This document shows, one piece after another, positions 9,421 through 20,447 of a stretch of DNA of 64,000 nt. Source of the stretch: Hydra vulgaris (taxonomy: Eukaryota; Cnidaria; Hydrozoa; Anthoathecata; Hydridae). The position numbers and the translations under genes are program-made. A model generated the notes under the pieces. The model did not search any database. It had not been told where the DNA came from and saw only the letters and a list, made by a program, of their open reading frames with translations. The stretch spans positions 47,214,501-47,278,500 of the forward strand of contig NC_088921.1 of NCBI RefSeq assembly GCF_038396675.1. Direction: 5' to 3'. Positions within the stretch are counted from its first letter, which is position 1. Each line of letters opens with the position of its first letter.

Positions 9421-11224
9421 CGATTTTAACAAGCACGTCAGATTCTACAGTTTCCAGTAAACTTTCTACTCAACATCTACAAGATATGAAGGACGCAAGA
9501 AATGCTCTCAACCATATACTTTCTAGTCTGATTTTTCTCGGCTGTCAAAACTTGGTCATTAGAGGCAAAACAAAGGAGTCTTCAAATCTATTTCCAGCTC
9601 TTATAAACTGAGGTCTATGGATGTATCGGTTTTGAAAAAACTGATTAATCGACCAGACAAGTACAAGTAGATATCTCCAGATGTCACAAATGAAATTTTG
9701 TTGGATATTTCGTTAGTTATTCAACGTGAATTATCAAACACAATAAAAAAAGGGATTTCACAGGAAAAGAGCAGGTACTATCAGCCGAACCAACAATTCA
9801 TTGAACCTTTATTTTCCTTTAATAATTTTTATGAATTTTTAAAATGTATAGGTATATGTATCCTTCCGTACTGTGGACAATGAGTTTCAAATTAATGAGA
9901 ATTTTTGTCGATTTTATGAGACAGCCACAACTAAAAGCAAGGATCTGTTTTCAATTATGAAACAATTACGTCCTGAGTTATAAAAGGATTACGTTATGAA
10001 ACGATTACGTCCTTCTTCGTTTCAGCTTAAAGCTCGAGAACTGTTGGGGACAATGCAATGATGGAACTGCTGCCATGTCTTCTGAAATAGCTGGTTTGCA
10101 AAAACTTGTTCTTCAACAAGAAAGCAGGAAAGCAGAGCTTTATGTTTATTGCAGAGCTCACAATTTAAATTTGGTTGTACAAGATGAAATAAAAAACATA
10201 GCTAATAAGGAAAACATCACTCGTTCAAAAGTTCATCGTTGTCACTCGTTCAAAAGTTCATCGCTTTTACCAGAGGCTCACCAAAGAGGCTCGCTTGGTT
10301 TTCAAGCCTAAAAGACCAAAATAAAAGCGAAGATAAACAATACAATGGAACATCATTTAGACATTTTTGCCCAACCAGATGGATAATGCGCAAGCCATCT
10401 TTAGTATCTATTACCAGTAATTATAGATCACTTCTGGTCTGGCTGGAAGACCTTACCACTTTACCAAATGCCGAGTGGAAGCATTGGCTTTTTTGTTTTC
10501 TTTACAGGTTTCTGACTTGGAATTTCTTCGAATCATTTTTACCATCCTAGAAAATTCAAGCATTCAACATCAGGGAAGTCAACTCAACTTATGTAAGGCT
10601 GAATCCATCATTCCGACCCTGAAACAAATTTTAAGATCTTTGCGTACTGAGTCACTTTAAAACACTTTTCGCTGCGGCAACTGAATCTGCTAAAACGATG
10701 GATTTAGACAAACCAGCTCTATCCAGGAAGAAAAAAATACTTGCAAGATTTGGGGATACTTATTATCAGCCAAATGACCCAAATGAGATCTACAAGCAGT
10801 TATACTTTACTAGTTTAGATGCAGTTTTAGTTGGCCTCACCGATAGATTTGAATTAACTGAAACAACTTGTCATTTAACAAGATTCGAAGAGTTTGTGAT
10901 TGAATCAAATAAGACTGAATGCTTTATATACTACATAAAAAATTTATACAAGGACAATTTTTCTAACTATCAAAGCGTGCAGCTTCACCGGGACATTTTC
11001 ATTGACGAAGCTAAGAATAAAAAGTTTAACTAAAAGATTTTCAATCAGCTCTAGATTTCATCCGCGCTTAAGAACAAATTGGGTTAAAAAGCATTGCCTC
11101 CGAAATCGTCTGTTTTATTAAAATAATTCTGGTCTATAGCTATATTATTATAATAACATTTTAAATAATTTATTTAAGATGTTACTATAATAATATAGCT
11201 TTAGGAAAGTCTGAGCGCTGTTCC
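9421..11224 (+). pseudogene. ZMYM1-like (DUF4371) hAT transposase remnant
   Basis: Pieces in several frames follow the order of ZMYM1/DUF4371 hAT transposases: NLVIRGKTKESSN near 9550, VDNEFQINENFCRFYE near 9885, WGQCNDGTAAMSS with YCRAHNLNLVV at 10040-10180, then CPTRWIMRKPSLVSITSNY at about 10370-10425, and DKPALSRKKKI with YFTSLDAVLVGL at 10698-11033. Frames change repeatedly and stops are frequent. The C-terminal hATC domain is interrupted: the frame reaches SIASEIVCFIKIILV, a 63-bp palindromic repeat intervenes at 11138-11200, and SERCS (hATC ERSFS-like) follows at 11210-11224. It is a dead copy. Ends of the element are not identified. Confidence 0.75.
11138..11200. repeat. Small palindromic (MITE-like) repeat inside hAT remnant
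   Basis: About 63 bp that folds on itself from AGCTATATTATTATA to its reverse complement with a few mismatches. A half copy lies at 9101-9128. It splits the hATC region of the surrounding transposase, so it was acquired after the hAT insertion. Confidence 0.7.
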
Positions 11225-12694
11225 TATAATGAATACCCATAAAGAAATTAATCGGAGTCTTGAAATAGATTTTTTTTTAGATATGTTTATTGAAAAATTG
11301 AAACGCGCTGTAGAATGTTTTATTTCGAAACCAAGTAAAATTCCATTTCTACTTGTTTTACTTTAATTTTTAGATGCTAGTTATCCAAAATCAAAGTTGT
11401 TATTTTTTTATTACTATATCAAAAATAATAAACACTGGACAGTAGACATACATTGCTCAAAAAAATCTTAGCATTTTTGAAATTCCTCTGTCAGTGAATG
11501 AAGTATTCCTCTGAATAATTCCTCTGTCAGTGAATGAAGTATACAAGACTTAGCTACAAGTTTATTTGGTAATGCGGTAATGCCAATGCATATTTTGGTA
11601 CCAATTTTGCAGTAAATTCATATATTTTGATGCGAAATCAGGGGCGATTAATTACGGATGTGATATTTAGTTAGGTAACTGCATTATTTTCATAGAGCGA
11701 TTCGCTGGGCGATTTATTGTGAGCCAACTTTTGTTGAAAAAGTGCATGTGATTCGATGGAGTTTTTTATCTCTTTTAATAGCATAATCAAAAAAAAATTT
11801 GCTTTTCTGCAAACCGCCAGTTGAGTAACCTCTTTGCTTAGTAGTGATCCCCCTATGCCTAAAAAAAAGTTGAACAGCATTATAAAAATCTTTGAGATTG
11901 GTGCATTGCTTTATCTGTTTAAAAATAGCAACTGTAATCAAGTTAACTCATTAAATTTATATTATTGTTGACAGAGACGAACTTAGACCTTTATTTGTAC
12001 CACTGAAGCGGTATGGGCGCCCAAAAGTAAGCGCCCAAAAAAATAATTTTTCAAAAAAAAATTTCCTATTTCTTTTTCATTGAATATAGGAAAAAAGCTT
12101 TCGCCTTCAAATGCAGTACTATATAACTAATTTTCTGATTATTTAAGCTACTTCATTTTTTCTTCAGAACAATAAAATGAATTAAAAAGTAATTACGCAA
12201 CGTAACTCGTTTGACGTTTAAAACTCGCCAGCCGAAAACCAAGAGGCCGTACATCCAGTTTTGACGTTTTTTCTGTTTATTACTAAAAAATGTTCTCTAT
12301 GACGAAGTCTGTGTTTTGAGTAATTCTAGTCCCAAAAATCATAAAACTTATGGTAAAATTAAAAGAACCAGAAGGCCGTATGTACAAAAGAGATTGTTAT
12401 TAGCTGACCGTATGTCTTTTGACCTTGTTTAGGCTGTTAAACAACCGCTAAAACTCTATTTGTTATCAATAAAATGATGTACCATGAAACTACTACGAGT
12501 GGCTATTTCCTGAGATCAGCTTCCTGTTTTGATTGGATGAAAAACATGACTTTACGCTTCGTCCGAATAAAATTTCTCGTTAGCCGGATTTTTATAGGTT
12601 TTGCAATAAGCACGTGTTTGCGGTAAGCCCAATATTTTTTGTGGTTAAAAACAAAGCTTGACAAATTTAGTTTAACTTGTTAAACGTTTTTAAA
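11225..12694. other. Non-coding sequence with short duplications
   Basis: Contains a duplicated segment near 11479-11541 (TTCCTCTGTCAGTGAATGAA twice). Weak minus-strand frames at 11671-11941 match nothing I recognise. No gene can be supported. Confidence 0.4.
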
Positions 12695-13240
12695 ATGTTG
12701 AATCAAACAATCAACAATGAAAACCGTTCAAGGATAATTGAATCTTACTTAAATGCAAATCACTCACCATCAGAAATTGCAAATACTCTTGTATTTGTTT
12801 ACGCGGTACTCTTTCCACGGAAAGAGTGCTACGCAATTATTAGTGACGAATAAGCGGTCAAGAAATATTTTCGTCTGTTGTGCAATGAACAAAAATGGAA
12901 TTTTGAAATATAACACAAACAAGAGTATTTAATACAGAAAACTTTTTATATTTTATTCGTCTAGTATTAGCATAACTAGCTGTTAATGAAATAGTTAGAG
13001 CTACCTTAATTTAAGGCAATGTTCGTTTTCATAAAGCTTGTTCAAGATAAGATAGTACGTGCTGAGCATTCTTTGATATTTTTACCTCCATATTTTTCCT
13101 TTTTAAATCCAATTGAAAATGTGTTTTCTGAATGGAAAAAGTTTATCAGAAGATGTTCGTCTAGAACTGAAGAGGAACTTCTTGCAAATATACAAACTGT
13201 AACAACTATTTTTGTCACGTGCTCAGGTATATGATTCCGT
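12695..13240 (+). pseudogene. IS630/Tc1-type DDE transposase, internally deleted
   Basis: An N-terminal 52-codon frame (12695-12853) reads MLNQTINNENRSRIIESYLN then HSPSEIANTL, a helix-turn-helix start typical of IS630-like transposases. The C-terminal end is at 13019-13234: AEHSLIFLPPYFSFLNPIEN then VFSEWKKFIRR, the DDE_3 catalytic-Glu region. The roughly 250 residues expected between them, including the first two catalytic Asp, are absent, so this is a deletion derivative. An imperfect palindrome around 12803-12833 (CTCTTTCC/GGAAAGAG) marks the junction area. No TIRs were identified. Confidence 0.7.
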
Positions 13241-13426
13241 GTTCAAGAAGAGTGTTTAAAACTATAGTATACATAAAAACGTTCTTAAAAAAAATAAAAA
13301 TTTTTCAAAATTAGTTTGAGTAAATGGTTGCTAAATTAAGTTATCATTCCTTAAAATATATTTTTTCTATCTCTTTGTAAGTACAAGTTACGAAAAGAAA
13401 CAGGTGATAAGTGGATTTTACATTCA

Positions 13427-14032
13427 TAGGGGAGAGTGGGGAAAAGTGGGACACGTAAATTATTTTTTAAGGCAATTGCAATATCTTTTTTATTTGATGT
13501 ATAAACTGACCCAAGCAAGTTTTTACGAATAAACCTTCTTTTTAGGCGCCAATTCAATCCCCTTTGGTTTCCAGTCAATTATAACTAAGTACATAAATTT
13601 TTGCTTTTAGAGAAACCGTGTCATTGGGGTAAAGTGGAACAAATGTGAGTAGAAGTGGGACAAATAAATTTAAAACAACATCTTAACACAAATTATTAAA
13701 TAGTAACTAATAAAATTATAAAATCACCTAATAGATATAAAAATGTTCAAGACCTTTCACCAATCGAAATAATCAAATGGCAAAAGGATGAAGCGCGGCA
13801 TAATTATTTCTTTTTTCTGTCCCACTTCACCCTTCATGTAAACACATTTTTAAGGTACATTTCGAAATTAGGGTTTGCAGCACACGCAGGAAAACAAAGC
13901 AATATCTGCTAAATAGAGGGGAAGAAATTTAATTGTTTACATTAAATAACAGTATTTAGGCACTACTCCTAATTAAAAATATCTGGCTGTCCCACTTCTC
14001 CCGCGTACCACTTCTCCCCACACTTCCCTACT
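13427..14032. mobile_element. Non-coding TIR element with GTGGGAC-type ends
   Basis: The left end (GGGGAGAGTGGGGAAAAGTG, 13430 onward) is the approximate reverse complement of the right end (CCACTTCTCCCCACACTTCC, about 14010-14030). Further GTGGGACA/TGTCCCAC motifs occur inside near 13621-13670 and 13815-13830. The roughly 600-bp body has no coding frame. This fits a MITE-like DNA transposon derivative. The superfamily and target duplication are not determined. Confidence 0.6.
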
Positions 14033-14089
14033 GATATATAAACACATCTAACTGATATATATTACCCAGTAGGCACAGCAACGTGACAA

Positions 14090-14350
14090 AAACGTGAGTT
14101 TCACGTTATTTTGGCACGTGACAATTAGGTGACTTTTTGGTCCCCATGAAATGACCAATTCACGTGATTTATGGACGTGTTTTTCACGTTACTTTTGGCA
14201 CGTGATGTTTAGGTGACTTTTTGGTCCTCATGAAATGACCAATTCACGTGATTTATGGAAGCGTTTTTCACGTTACTTTTGGCACGTGATATTTAGGTGA
14301 TTTTTTGGTCCCCATAAACTGTCCAAAAGACGTGCTTTTTACGTTAATTT
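14090..14350 (+). repeat. Subterminal tandem repeat, about 90-bp unit, three copies
   Basis: Each unit contains CACGTTA-TTTTGGCACGTGA, an AGGTGACTTTTTGGTCC segment, CATGAAATGACCAATTCACG and GATTTATGG. The third unit is more diverged. CACGTG palindromes recur and are candidates for transposase binding sites. Confidence 0.75.
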
Positions 14351-15074
14351 TGGCACGTAATATTTAAGCAATAATTATGCTTTATAATTACAATTATAAG
14401 TGTTTGGATTCGTGTAAAGAAAAAAAACTCATCGTCGAGGAAATATTTAATACGTATTAAAATACATGGTTTTATTAGTCAGTATATTAGTTCTTGACAT
14501 AAAAATTTTTAATTTGTAATAAAAGCTGCACTTTTGTTAAAATATCCTCCTTATATCCAATAAGTAATAAGTACGAAGTCGTAGATCTGCAACTTACGAA
14601 GAGCACGCTTCAAACTTATATATCTATTCTCCCATAAAAGCACGCTTCAAACATAATCTAACGAATCAGTCGATATTTTCTTCTATAAGAGCACGCATCA
14701 AACTTTATCTAATGAATCAGATTTAGCTGAAAAGAAACGAATAAAATCTTAAATAATAATATGATTATTTAATAATTATCTTAAATCACAAACTTTTAAA
14801 ACAAATCTTACTTTAAGAGTTGCTAACTACTTTTGGCAACAAGATTTTCTAGTGTGTTATTTGTTTTCTTTAATCTAAATCATTAAATAATTTTAAGAAA
14901 ACAATACTACATACAGTGTAAAAAAATAAAAGTCATTTGCCTTCTAATTTTATACTCTGATTGCTAAAAAAGTAAATAAGTATTTAATAAAAAAAGATGT
15001 AACAAAAAAGTCGACAGATGATTAAAAAAAAAGAATTACATAATAAAAAATACAAGTTTAAAAAAATATTTTTT

Positions 15075-15135
15075 ATCTATATATATCTATATCTAATATC
15101 TATCTATAGATTTATCTATATCTATATCTATATAA
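15075..15135. repeat. (TATCTA)n simple repeat
   Basis: About 60 bp of degenerate TATCTA units within the larger TIR element. Confidence 0.85.
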
Positions 15136-15883
15136 AGTTAATAACTGATGGGCGTGATTAGAAAAAGACCTGTACTCACCTTATGTGATAACATCTGTGT
15201 ACTATGTGATAACATGATAATTTGTTTCCTTAGTTTTCCATCTTCTTATATTTGCATCTGTTTCTGCATTAACTTGTTCATACATTAACTCACTAGATGC
15301 AAAGGTGACAGCCCACAAAGTTGCTTTGAATGAGTAATCCACAAAGTTGCTTTAAATGAGTAATCTACAAAGTTTTGAACAGCATTAAATGTCATTTTAG
15401 AATGCACACAAAAATTAAAACAATTTATAAAAATGTAATAGTTATCACATAACCACAAAGCATTATAGTGGGGATTTTATATCATGATTTTCCTTATCCA
15501 TGGTCAGATTTTCACCTTGAGGCTTCTTTTGCTGTGGAAATATTCACCACGGCTAAGGAGCCTCATCTACCCCTAATTATATATAATATATTAAGTATAA
15601 AACTAAAAATATGTATAATAAAGTATTATCAAATTAGGTCACCAATAAATACAGAGTGCTGAAAATTCAACTCAGAATCAAGTTGCATTCTCCAACAAGA
15701 TATGAATTAAATCAAATTCTTACTACAGAGTGCGATCACAAAAGAAGACAAAGAGAGGGAAAAGTGAAATTTAAAGTCAAACTTTAAAAGTTAAAAGGTT
15801 ATTGGGTCTTACTACAGAATGATATTCCTTGGCAATAACATAACAATACCATTGGGTCTTCCTAGTCAATAATATTTTATGCA

Positions 15884-15998
15884 GAACTTATCATTTGTCA
15901 TGTAGCTTAATAAATTTAATATTAAATAAGTTATAATAACTTATTTATTATCAAATTAATTACATTGACAAATTTGACAGTCTAAAATAATATACAAT
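15884..15998. repeat. Long imperfect hairpin, internal copy 1
   Basis: ATTTGTCATGTAGCTTAATA... on the left folds onto TACATTGACAAAT on the right around AAATAAGTTATAATAACTTA. A diverged second version is at about 17675-17775 (AATTTGTCCATATAGCTTAC folding onto GCAAAATGGACAAATT). Confidence 0.65.
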
Positions 15999-18659
15999 AT
16001 GGTAGAAAAAAAAGTATACCTTTTAGTAGGGTTTGATCTTTTGCGTGTTGCAATATGATAATTATCTGCCATAACGTTACACAATTTTGAACTAAGCTTT
16101 ATAATATATTTATTAAACCTAAATTGATAAAACTTAGTTATAAGATAATATGTTTGGATAAAATATTATATGTGACATTTTATTTTTGTCAAAAATGCAT
16201 TGCGAAGTTATAAGATATCTTACGCCCTACTTTTTAAGTTAATTATTATAAAATTACAAGGCAAAATAATTACATTATTATAAAAGTAAAATAAAAAGTA
16301 ATTTCAATAATGAATATATAAACTACATATTTCATGTAATCATTATATTTAAAATATCCTGAAAAAATTTACGGAAAATATCCTGAAAAAATTCAGAATA
16401 TTTCCCCCTCATTTTTCCCTTAATTTTGCATTCAGCCAAGTTGTTTCTCAATTTTTTAAAAACTTTTCTTAATTTTTGTATGAATGATGACTAAAACAAC
16501 ATAAAAACAAATAGATGAATAATATATACTTGTTATATGTTGTAATATAAGTTGTATGTATGGAACTTGTAATATAAGTTGTATGTATGGAAAACTTTTC
16601 AGATATTTGGAAAAAGATAAATTTCAGAAAAATATCTGGTATTCCAGGAATATCCCGAATAAGATAATCCCTGAAACTAAATTATAAATAAATAGTAAAT
16701 AAAGAATATCTTTCCAAGTTTCTAATCACAGGTTTTTATTATGAATAAAAAAAGTTCCAAAATACACAATATTTTGGCAGCGTAACATTCACGTTTTAGT
16801 CAAGTAAAATTGTCACCTGGACAAGGTCACCTAAAATATACATGATTGAAACATGAAGAAGGAAACGGGGTAAGAGCAGGCATCAAACTTTATCTAATGA
16901 ATAAGTCGATATTTTCTCCAATAATAGCTCACAACACCAAATTTAGCTCAAAAGAAACAAATAAAAACTTAAATAATAATATGAATATTAAATAATCATC
17001 TTAAATCACAAATTTTTAACACAAATCTTACATGGTGAGTCACCAACTGTTTTGGCAACAAGATTTTCTGGTGTTGCTATTTCTTTGATCTAAATCATTA
17101 AACAATTTTTAAAAAAGCAATGCTATACTTGAGAGAAACTTGCTTTACATATTGGAAGGTCGTCAACATTGAAAGATAAGTAAAATGCAGTTTCAAATAC
17201 AATAGCATCATAATTATCTTTTTGTGGGGAAAACATCGAACAAATCCGCGTTAATAACCTGTTTTATATTGTACATAATAACAATAGTAATAAAAGTCAT
17301 ATAATATATATAATAATAATTTCATATAACCAAATATATATATATATTAATCATATAATATTCAAATAATATAAAAAAAGGAAATAAATAAGTATTAACC
17401 CTTATTAACTAGTAAAGCACAAAATCAAGATTTCATATATTATAAAAAGATAAAGTATTTAATAATAATATATACATATATCAATAATAAATAACATAAC
17501 ACATTTATTTATTGATATTATCTTGGATAAATTTTTTACCCTTGTTGATAAAAACCAAATAATAGAAGAAAATCTATTTTGGGTTTTTATCTAAACGACT
17601 CTTGAGTAATAATGTATGCAGAAGTTCTAGAGACATTATTATTGCTCAAGAATCAAGAATAAGTTCTGCTAGAACTTATAATTTGTCCATATAGCTTACT
17701 TAATTTGATATTAAATTCGTTATAACATAACTTATTTTGTACTAAATTAAGTAAGCAAAATGGACAAATTCGCCAGTCTAAAAAATTATATCATAAATTA
17801 GAAAAAAAGCATACCTTGTATTTGAGTTTAATCTTATTTGTGTGGCAAATAGGGACGCTTGGTACTAATTTATTTAACTTAATTTGATGAAATTTGGATA
17901 TTAGATATTACAACTTAAAATATATTGGACTATTTAGTTTTGTTTTAAATGCATTGCGTTATAAGATATTATATAGACCAATTTTTTTTTTTAATTATGA
18001 TTAAACTACAATAAAAATTAATTATATCATCATAAAAGTAAAATAATTATAACTAATATAATGAATACAAAAACTATACTATAAAAAAATAAATAATATA
18101 ATAAAAAAAATAATTTTATATTTCTTATCACAGGTTTTTATTAAGAACAAAAAAAGTTCCGTTAGACGCGATATTTTGGCACGTAACTTTCACGTAACTT
18201 TCACGTAAAATAGTAACCTGGACGAAGTCACCTAAAATACACGTGATTGAAACGTGAATAAAACGTTGCGTGCCTACTGGGTAAGAGCTTTTATTTCAAA
18301 TTAGGTTATTTTATTAAAAAAAAATATTTCCTTTGAAACCACCTTAATTTAAAATAATTTGTAGAAATGTTATAAAAAAACAATTTCGAAAAAAAAAAAA
18401 TCAAGAAGTAAAAAATTTTCAATACTAAGATTTTTTTAGGTTTCAACTTACTTTTTACTATTGTTATTAACCATGAGCGAGATCTCGTCTCGTTCTCGTT
18501 TTTGGTGAGAAATGGGACTTCTCGTGAGAAACGAGAAATAGAAAATTCTCGCGAGAAGTAGAACGAGACTTAAATATCATATTACTTTCCAAATTAAAAA
18601 TTATTATAATTTACAAAATGCTTAATAATTTGTTTTTTTTAATTAATTAATATTTGGAC

Positions 18660-18812
18660 TCCGTGATTTTAATAAATCTAATTAAAAATTTAATTTGTTT
18701 TTGACAAAAACAAATTAAGTTTTTAATTAGATTTTTAATTAGATTTTTTAATTAGATTTTTTTTAAAAATCTAATTAAAAAATTTTAATTAGATTTTAAA
18801 TATTTTAAATTA
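18660..18812. repeat. Array of TTTTAATTAGATT units
   Basis: Roughly eight copies of a 13-16-bp AT-rich unit in both orientations within the 5' subterminal region of the hAT element. Confidence 0.75.
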
Positions 18813-18949
18813 GATTTTAAATACAAAAACTTTTTGTATAAAATGGTGCACTTTCGACTTAATTTCATTAGTTTACCAGTGTAATTCAGCTTGACACATA
18901 TTGTTCATATTGAAAAGAAATATTCTTGCCTCATTTCAACGATTAAAAA

Positions 18950-19509
18950 TGTCACCAAGAAAAAACAAAATCTGGAGATATTTTCAAAAAACAAGTGACG
19001 GTGCTGAATGCAAGGCGTGCAAAAAGTCTTTGTAAACAAAAGATGGAAACACAAGCGCCGCTTGTTTTTTTTCGAGGTGACGATGAAGTCCGCTTGTCAA
19101 GTGGACTTTATCGTCACCTCGAAAAAAAACACAGCCAAGATTACGTTAAGTATTCTGAAAAAATCCTAAGAAGAAACAACGAACCATGGTCGAAATGCTT
19201 GAAACAAAGTCCAAATATGACAAAGACAATTCCATTCAAAAACAGTTTGACTCTGCAATGCTGGATTACTTTTGCACTGACCTGGCATCCTTTTCAGCAG
19301 TCGAAGGAAGAGGTTTCAAGAAATTGTTTGACATTGCAAACCCTAAACTGAGCCTTCATCACAGAACAAATTATTCAAGAAAGCTTTCAATTCGGTCAAG
19401 AGAAGTTCAAGCTGGAATGAAGAGCATAATAATTGAGATTACGCAAAATCTAAAAAGTGCTGCATTTACTTCTGACCTTTTGACTTCTGACCATTTTTGG
19501 ACTTATTGA
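18950..19509 (+). pseudogene. hAT transposase N-terminal fragment (BED zinc finger)
   Basis: From ATG near 18950: MSPRKNKIWRYFQKTSDGAE then CKACKKSL, a BED-type finger with Trp and the first Cys pair. A TAA follows KKSL, and the frame continues KDGNTS. The finger's His pair is found downstream (SGLYRHLEKKHSQDYVKY) after a 32-bp inverted insertion at 19065-19097. The frame at 19186-19509 then gives FDSAMLDYFCTDLASFSAVE and GFKKLFDIANPKL, the standard hAT region after the BED finger. It stops at about LLTSDHFW before the catalytic core, where the element jumps to its 3' TIR. Confidence 0.75.
19065..19129. repeat. Fold-back inside a BED-finger coding region, 32-bp arms, 1-nt loop
   Basis: Arms 19065-19096 and 19098-19129 are reverse complements with two mismatches. 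The right arm encodes SGLYRHLEKK in the transposase frame. The left arm is its reversed copy and encodes nothing sensible, so the left arm is the newcomer. Confidence 0.9.
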
Positions 19510-19688
19510 TGTGTTTTTTTTTACTTGGATTTTAATAAATTTGTTTTCAAAAATTGTTAAATTTCTCGTCTCGTTCTCGGTCTCACGAGAAGTACTAACT
19601 TCTCGTCTCGGTCTCGTCTCGGTTTGGAAAAACCTAGTCTCGCTCATGGTTAATTGTTTATAGTGTTATTTTTTTTTTTTTTACAGGA

Positions 19689-19742
19689 TATACAAATATT
19701 GCCATAGCTACATTATAATGTAGTTATGGCAATATTTGCATA
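19689..19742. repeat. Fold-back hairpin, about 27-bp arms, no loop
   Basis: Centred between 19715 and 19716 (CATTA/TAATG). Arms contain CAAATATTGCCATAG and its complement, with about two mismatches. Confidence 0.9.
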
Positions 19743-19746
19743 TATA

Positions 19747-19856
19747 CGCTTCTTAGTGAACCGTTTCTAAGTTAAACATAAAAACCATAATCATAACAAT
19801 GACTTTTTATAACTAAAGTTTTTTGTTTAACTTGGAAATGGTTTACTAAGAAGTGT
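19747..19856. mobile_element. 110-bp MITE-like hairpin element
   Basis: A left arm of about 32 bp (CGCTTCTTAGTGAACC...) and right arm (GGTTTACTAAGAAGTG) pair with several mismatches around a roughly 45-nt AT-rich loop. Typical of a small non-autonomous fold-back element. The family is not recognised. Confidence 0.6.
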
Positions 19857-20160
19857 AAATATAAAACGGCAATCGAAAATTTACAATAATAGTTGTATAA
19901 TTAAGTTCCCTTTTTTAATAATTTCATAAATATTTTTATAATAACCCTACTATTTACAGTAATGGTTTTCTTTTTTTTTTAATATTAAAAAGTGGAAACT
20001 ATTTGTAAAGAAATTGTCCCCAAATCATTTAATTATTATTTGTACCCTATACGCGCCCTTAAAATCTTTTGGAAATGTAACTCTAGCCTCTTAATTAATT
20101 CTTGTCAGAAGCGTTAGAAAAAAGCATCTGTCTCTAACTTCATCAAATATTTTCAAAATA
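19857..20160. other. AT-rich spacer
   Basis: No gene or repeat recognised. Confidence 0.4.
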
Positions 20161-20391
20161 CAGTACTGGCAAAAAAAACAAAAAAACATTGATATAATTT
20201 CATATCATGTTAAACAATGATTAAATGTTATCAAACAAAACTTTGTTCAGTACGACGCACTATGCATCGCTTAGCGGAAATAGGACTTTGTACATATTTT
20301 TCGTGTCGCATAGCTCAACCTACAAAAATCTGCTCCAACAAATTTGATCTAAAAAATAAAACATCTACTAAAAAGTGAAAATAATTTTTAG
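20161..20391 (+). pseudogene. Tc1-like transposon fragment (TIR plus helix-turn-helix piece)
   Basis: CAGTACTGGCAAAAAAAAC at 20161 follows a TA and matches the typical Tc1 terminal pattern (CAGT-CTGGC). About 90 bp inside, one frame reads CSVRRTMHRLAEIGLC then YFSCRIAQPTK, resembling the second helix-turn-helix of Tc1/Tc3 transposases. The first helix-turn-helix, the DDE core and the right TIR are missing. Confidence 0.55.
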
Positions 20392-20400
20392 ATGTCCTAC

Positions 20401-20447
20401 TGAGGCTACTGAGGTTACTGAGGTTACTGAGGTCTGAGGTTACTGAG
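20401..20447. repeat. (GAGGTTACT)n short tandem repeat
   Basis: About five copies of a 9-bp unit with one shortened copy. Confidence 0.85.

Larger units (their letters stand above)
14064..18284. mobile_element. 4.2-kb non-coding TIR element with CACGTGAC subterminal repeats, internally duplicated
   Basis: The left end TTACCCAGTAGGCAC (14062-14076) and right end GTGCCTACTGGGTAA (18270-18284) are perfect inverted repeats. If the element proper starts at CCCAGT, both sides are flanked by TA, consistent with a TA target duplication. Next to the left end are three tandem copies of a unit built on TTTTGGCACGTGA, GGTGACTTTTTGG and TTCACGTGATTTATGG (about 14090-14350). The right end carries the inverted motifs (GGCACGTAAC, TACACGTGATTG). 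The interior contains two diverged direct copies: 14681-14905 matches 16872-17130, 15880-16200 matches 17655-17990, and 16720-16880 matches 18121-18290. No transposase frame was found, so any mobility depended on another element. Classification is unknown. Confidence 0.75.
18468..19652 (+). mobile_element. 1.19-kb hAT deletion derivative
   Basis: TIRs TAACCATGAGCGAGA (left, 18468) and CGAGACTAGG...CTCATGGTTA (right, to 19652) are rich in CTCG/CGAG motifs that continue inside both ends. Flanks ATTGTTAT (18460-18467) and ATTGTTTA (19653-19660) agree at six of eight bases, consistent with a slightly diverged 8-bp hAT target duplication. It contains the beginning of a hAT transposase only. Confidence 0.75.

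Noticed and set aside
9101..11200. A 2.1-kb transposon bounded by the AGCTATATTATTATA arms
   Set aside because: The right arm belongs to a self-contained palindrome that interrupts the hAT C-terminus, so the arms need not be its termini; no matching target duplication was found.
11671..11941. Two overlapping minus-strand frames of about 70 codons
   Set aside because: No family motif, no start context, and overlapping frames of similar quality in AT-rich DNA.
15468..15662. 64-codon plus-strand frame in the 4.2-kb TIR element
   Set aside because: No recognisable motif and not kept in the second internal copy of the element.
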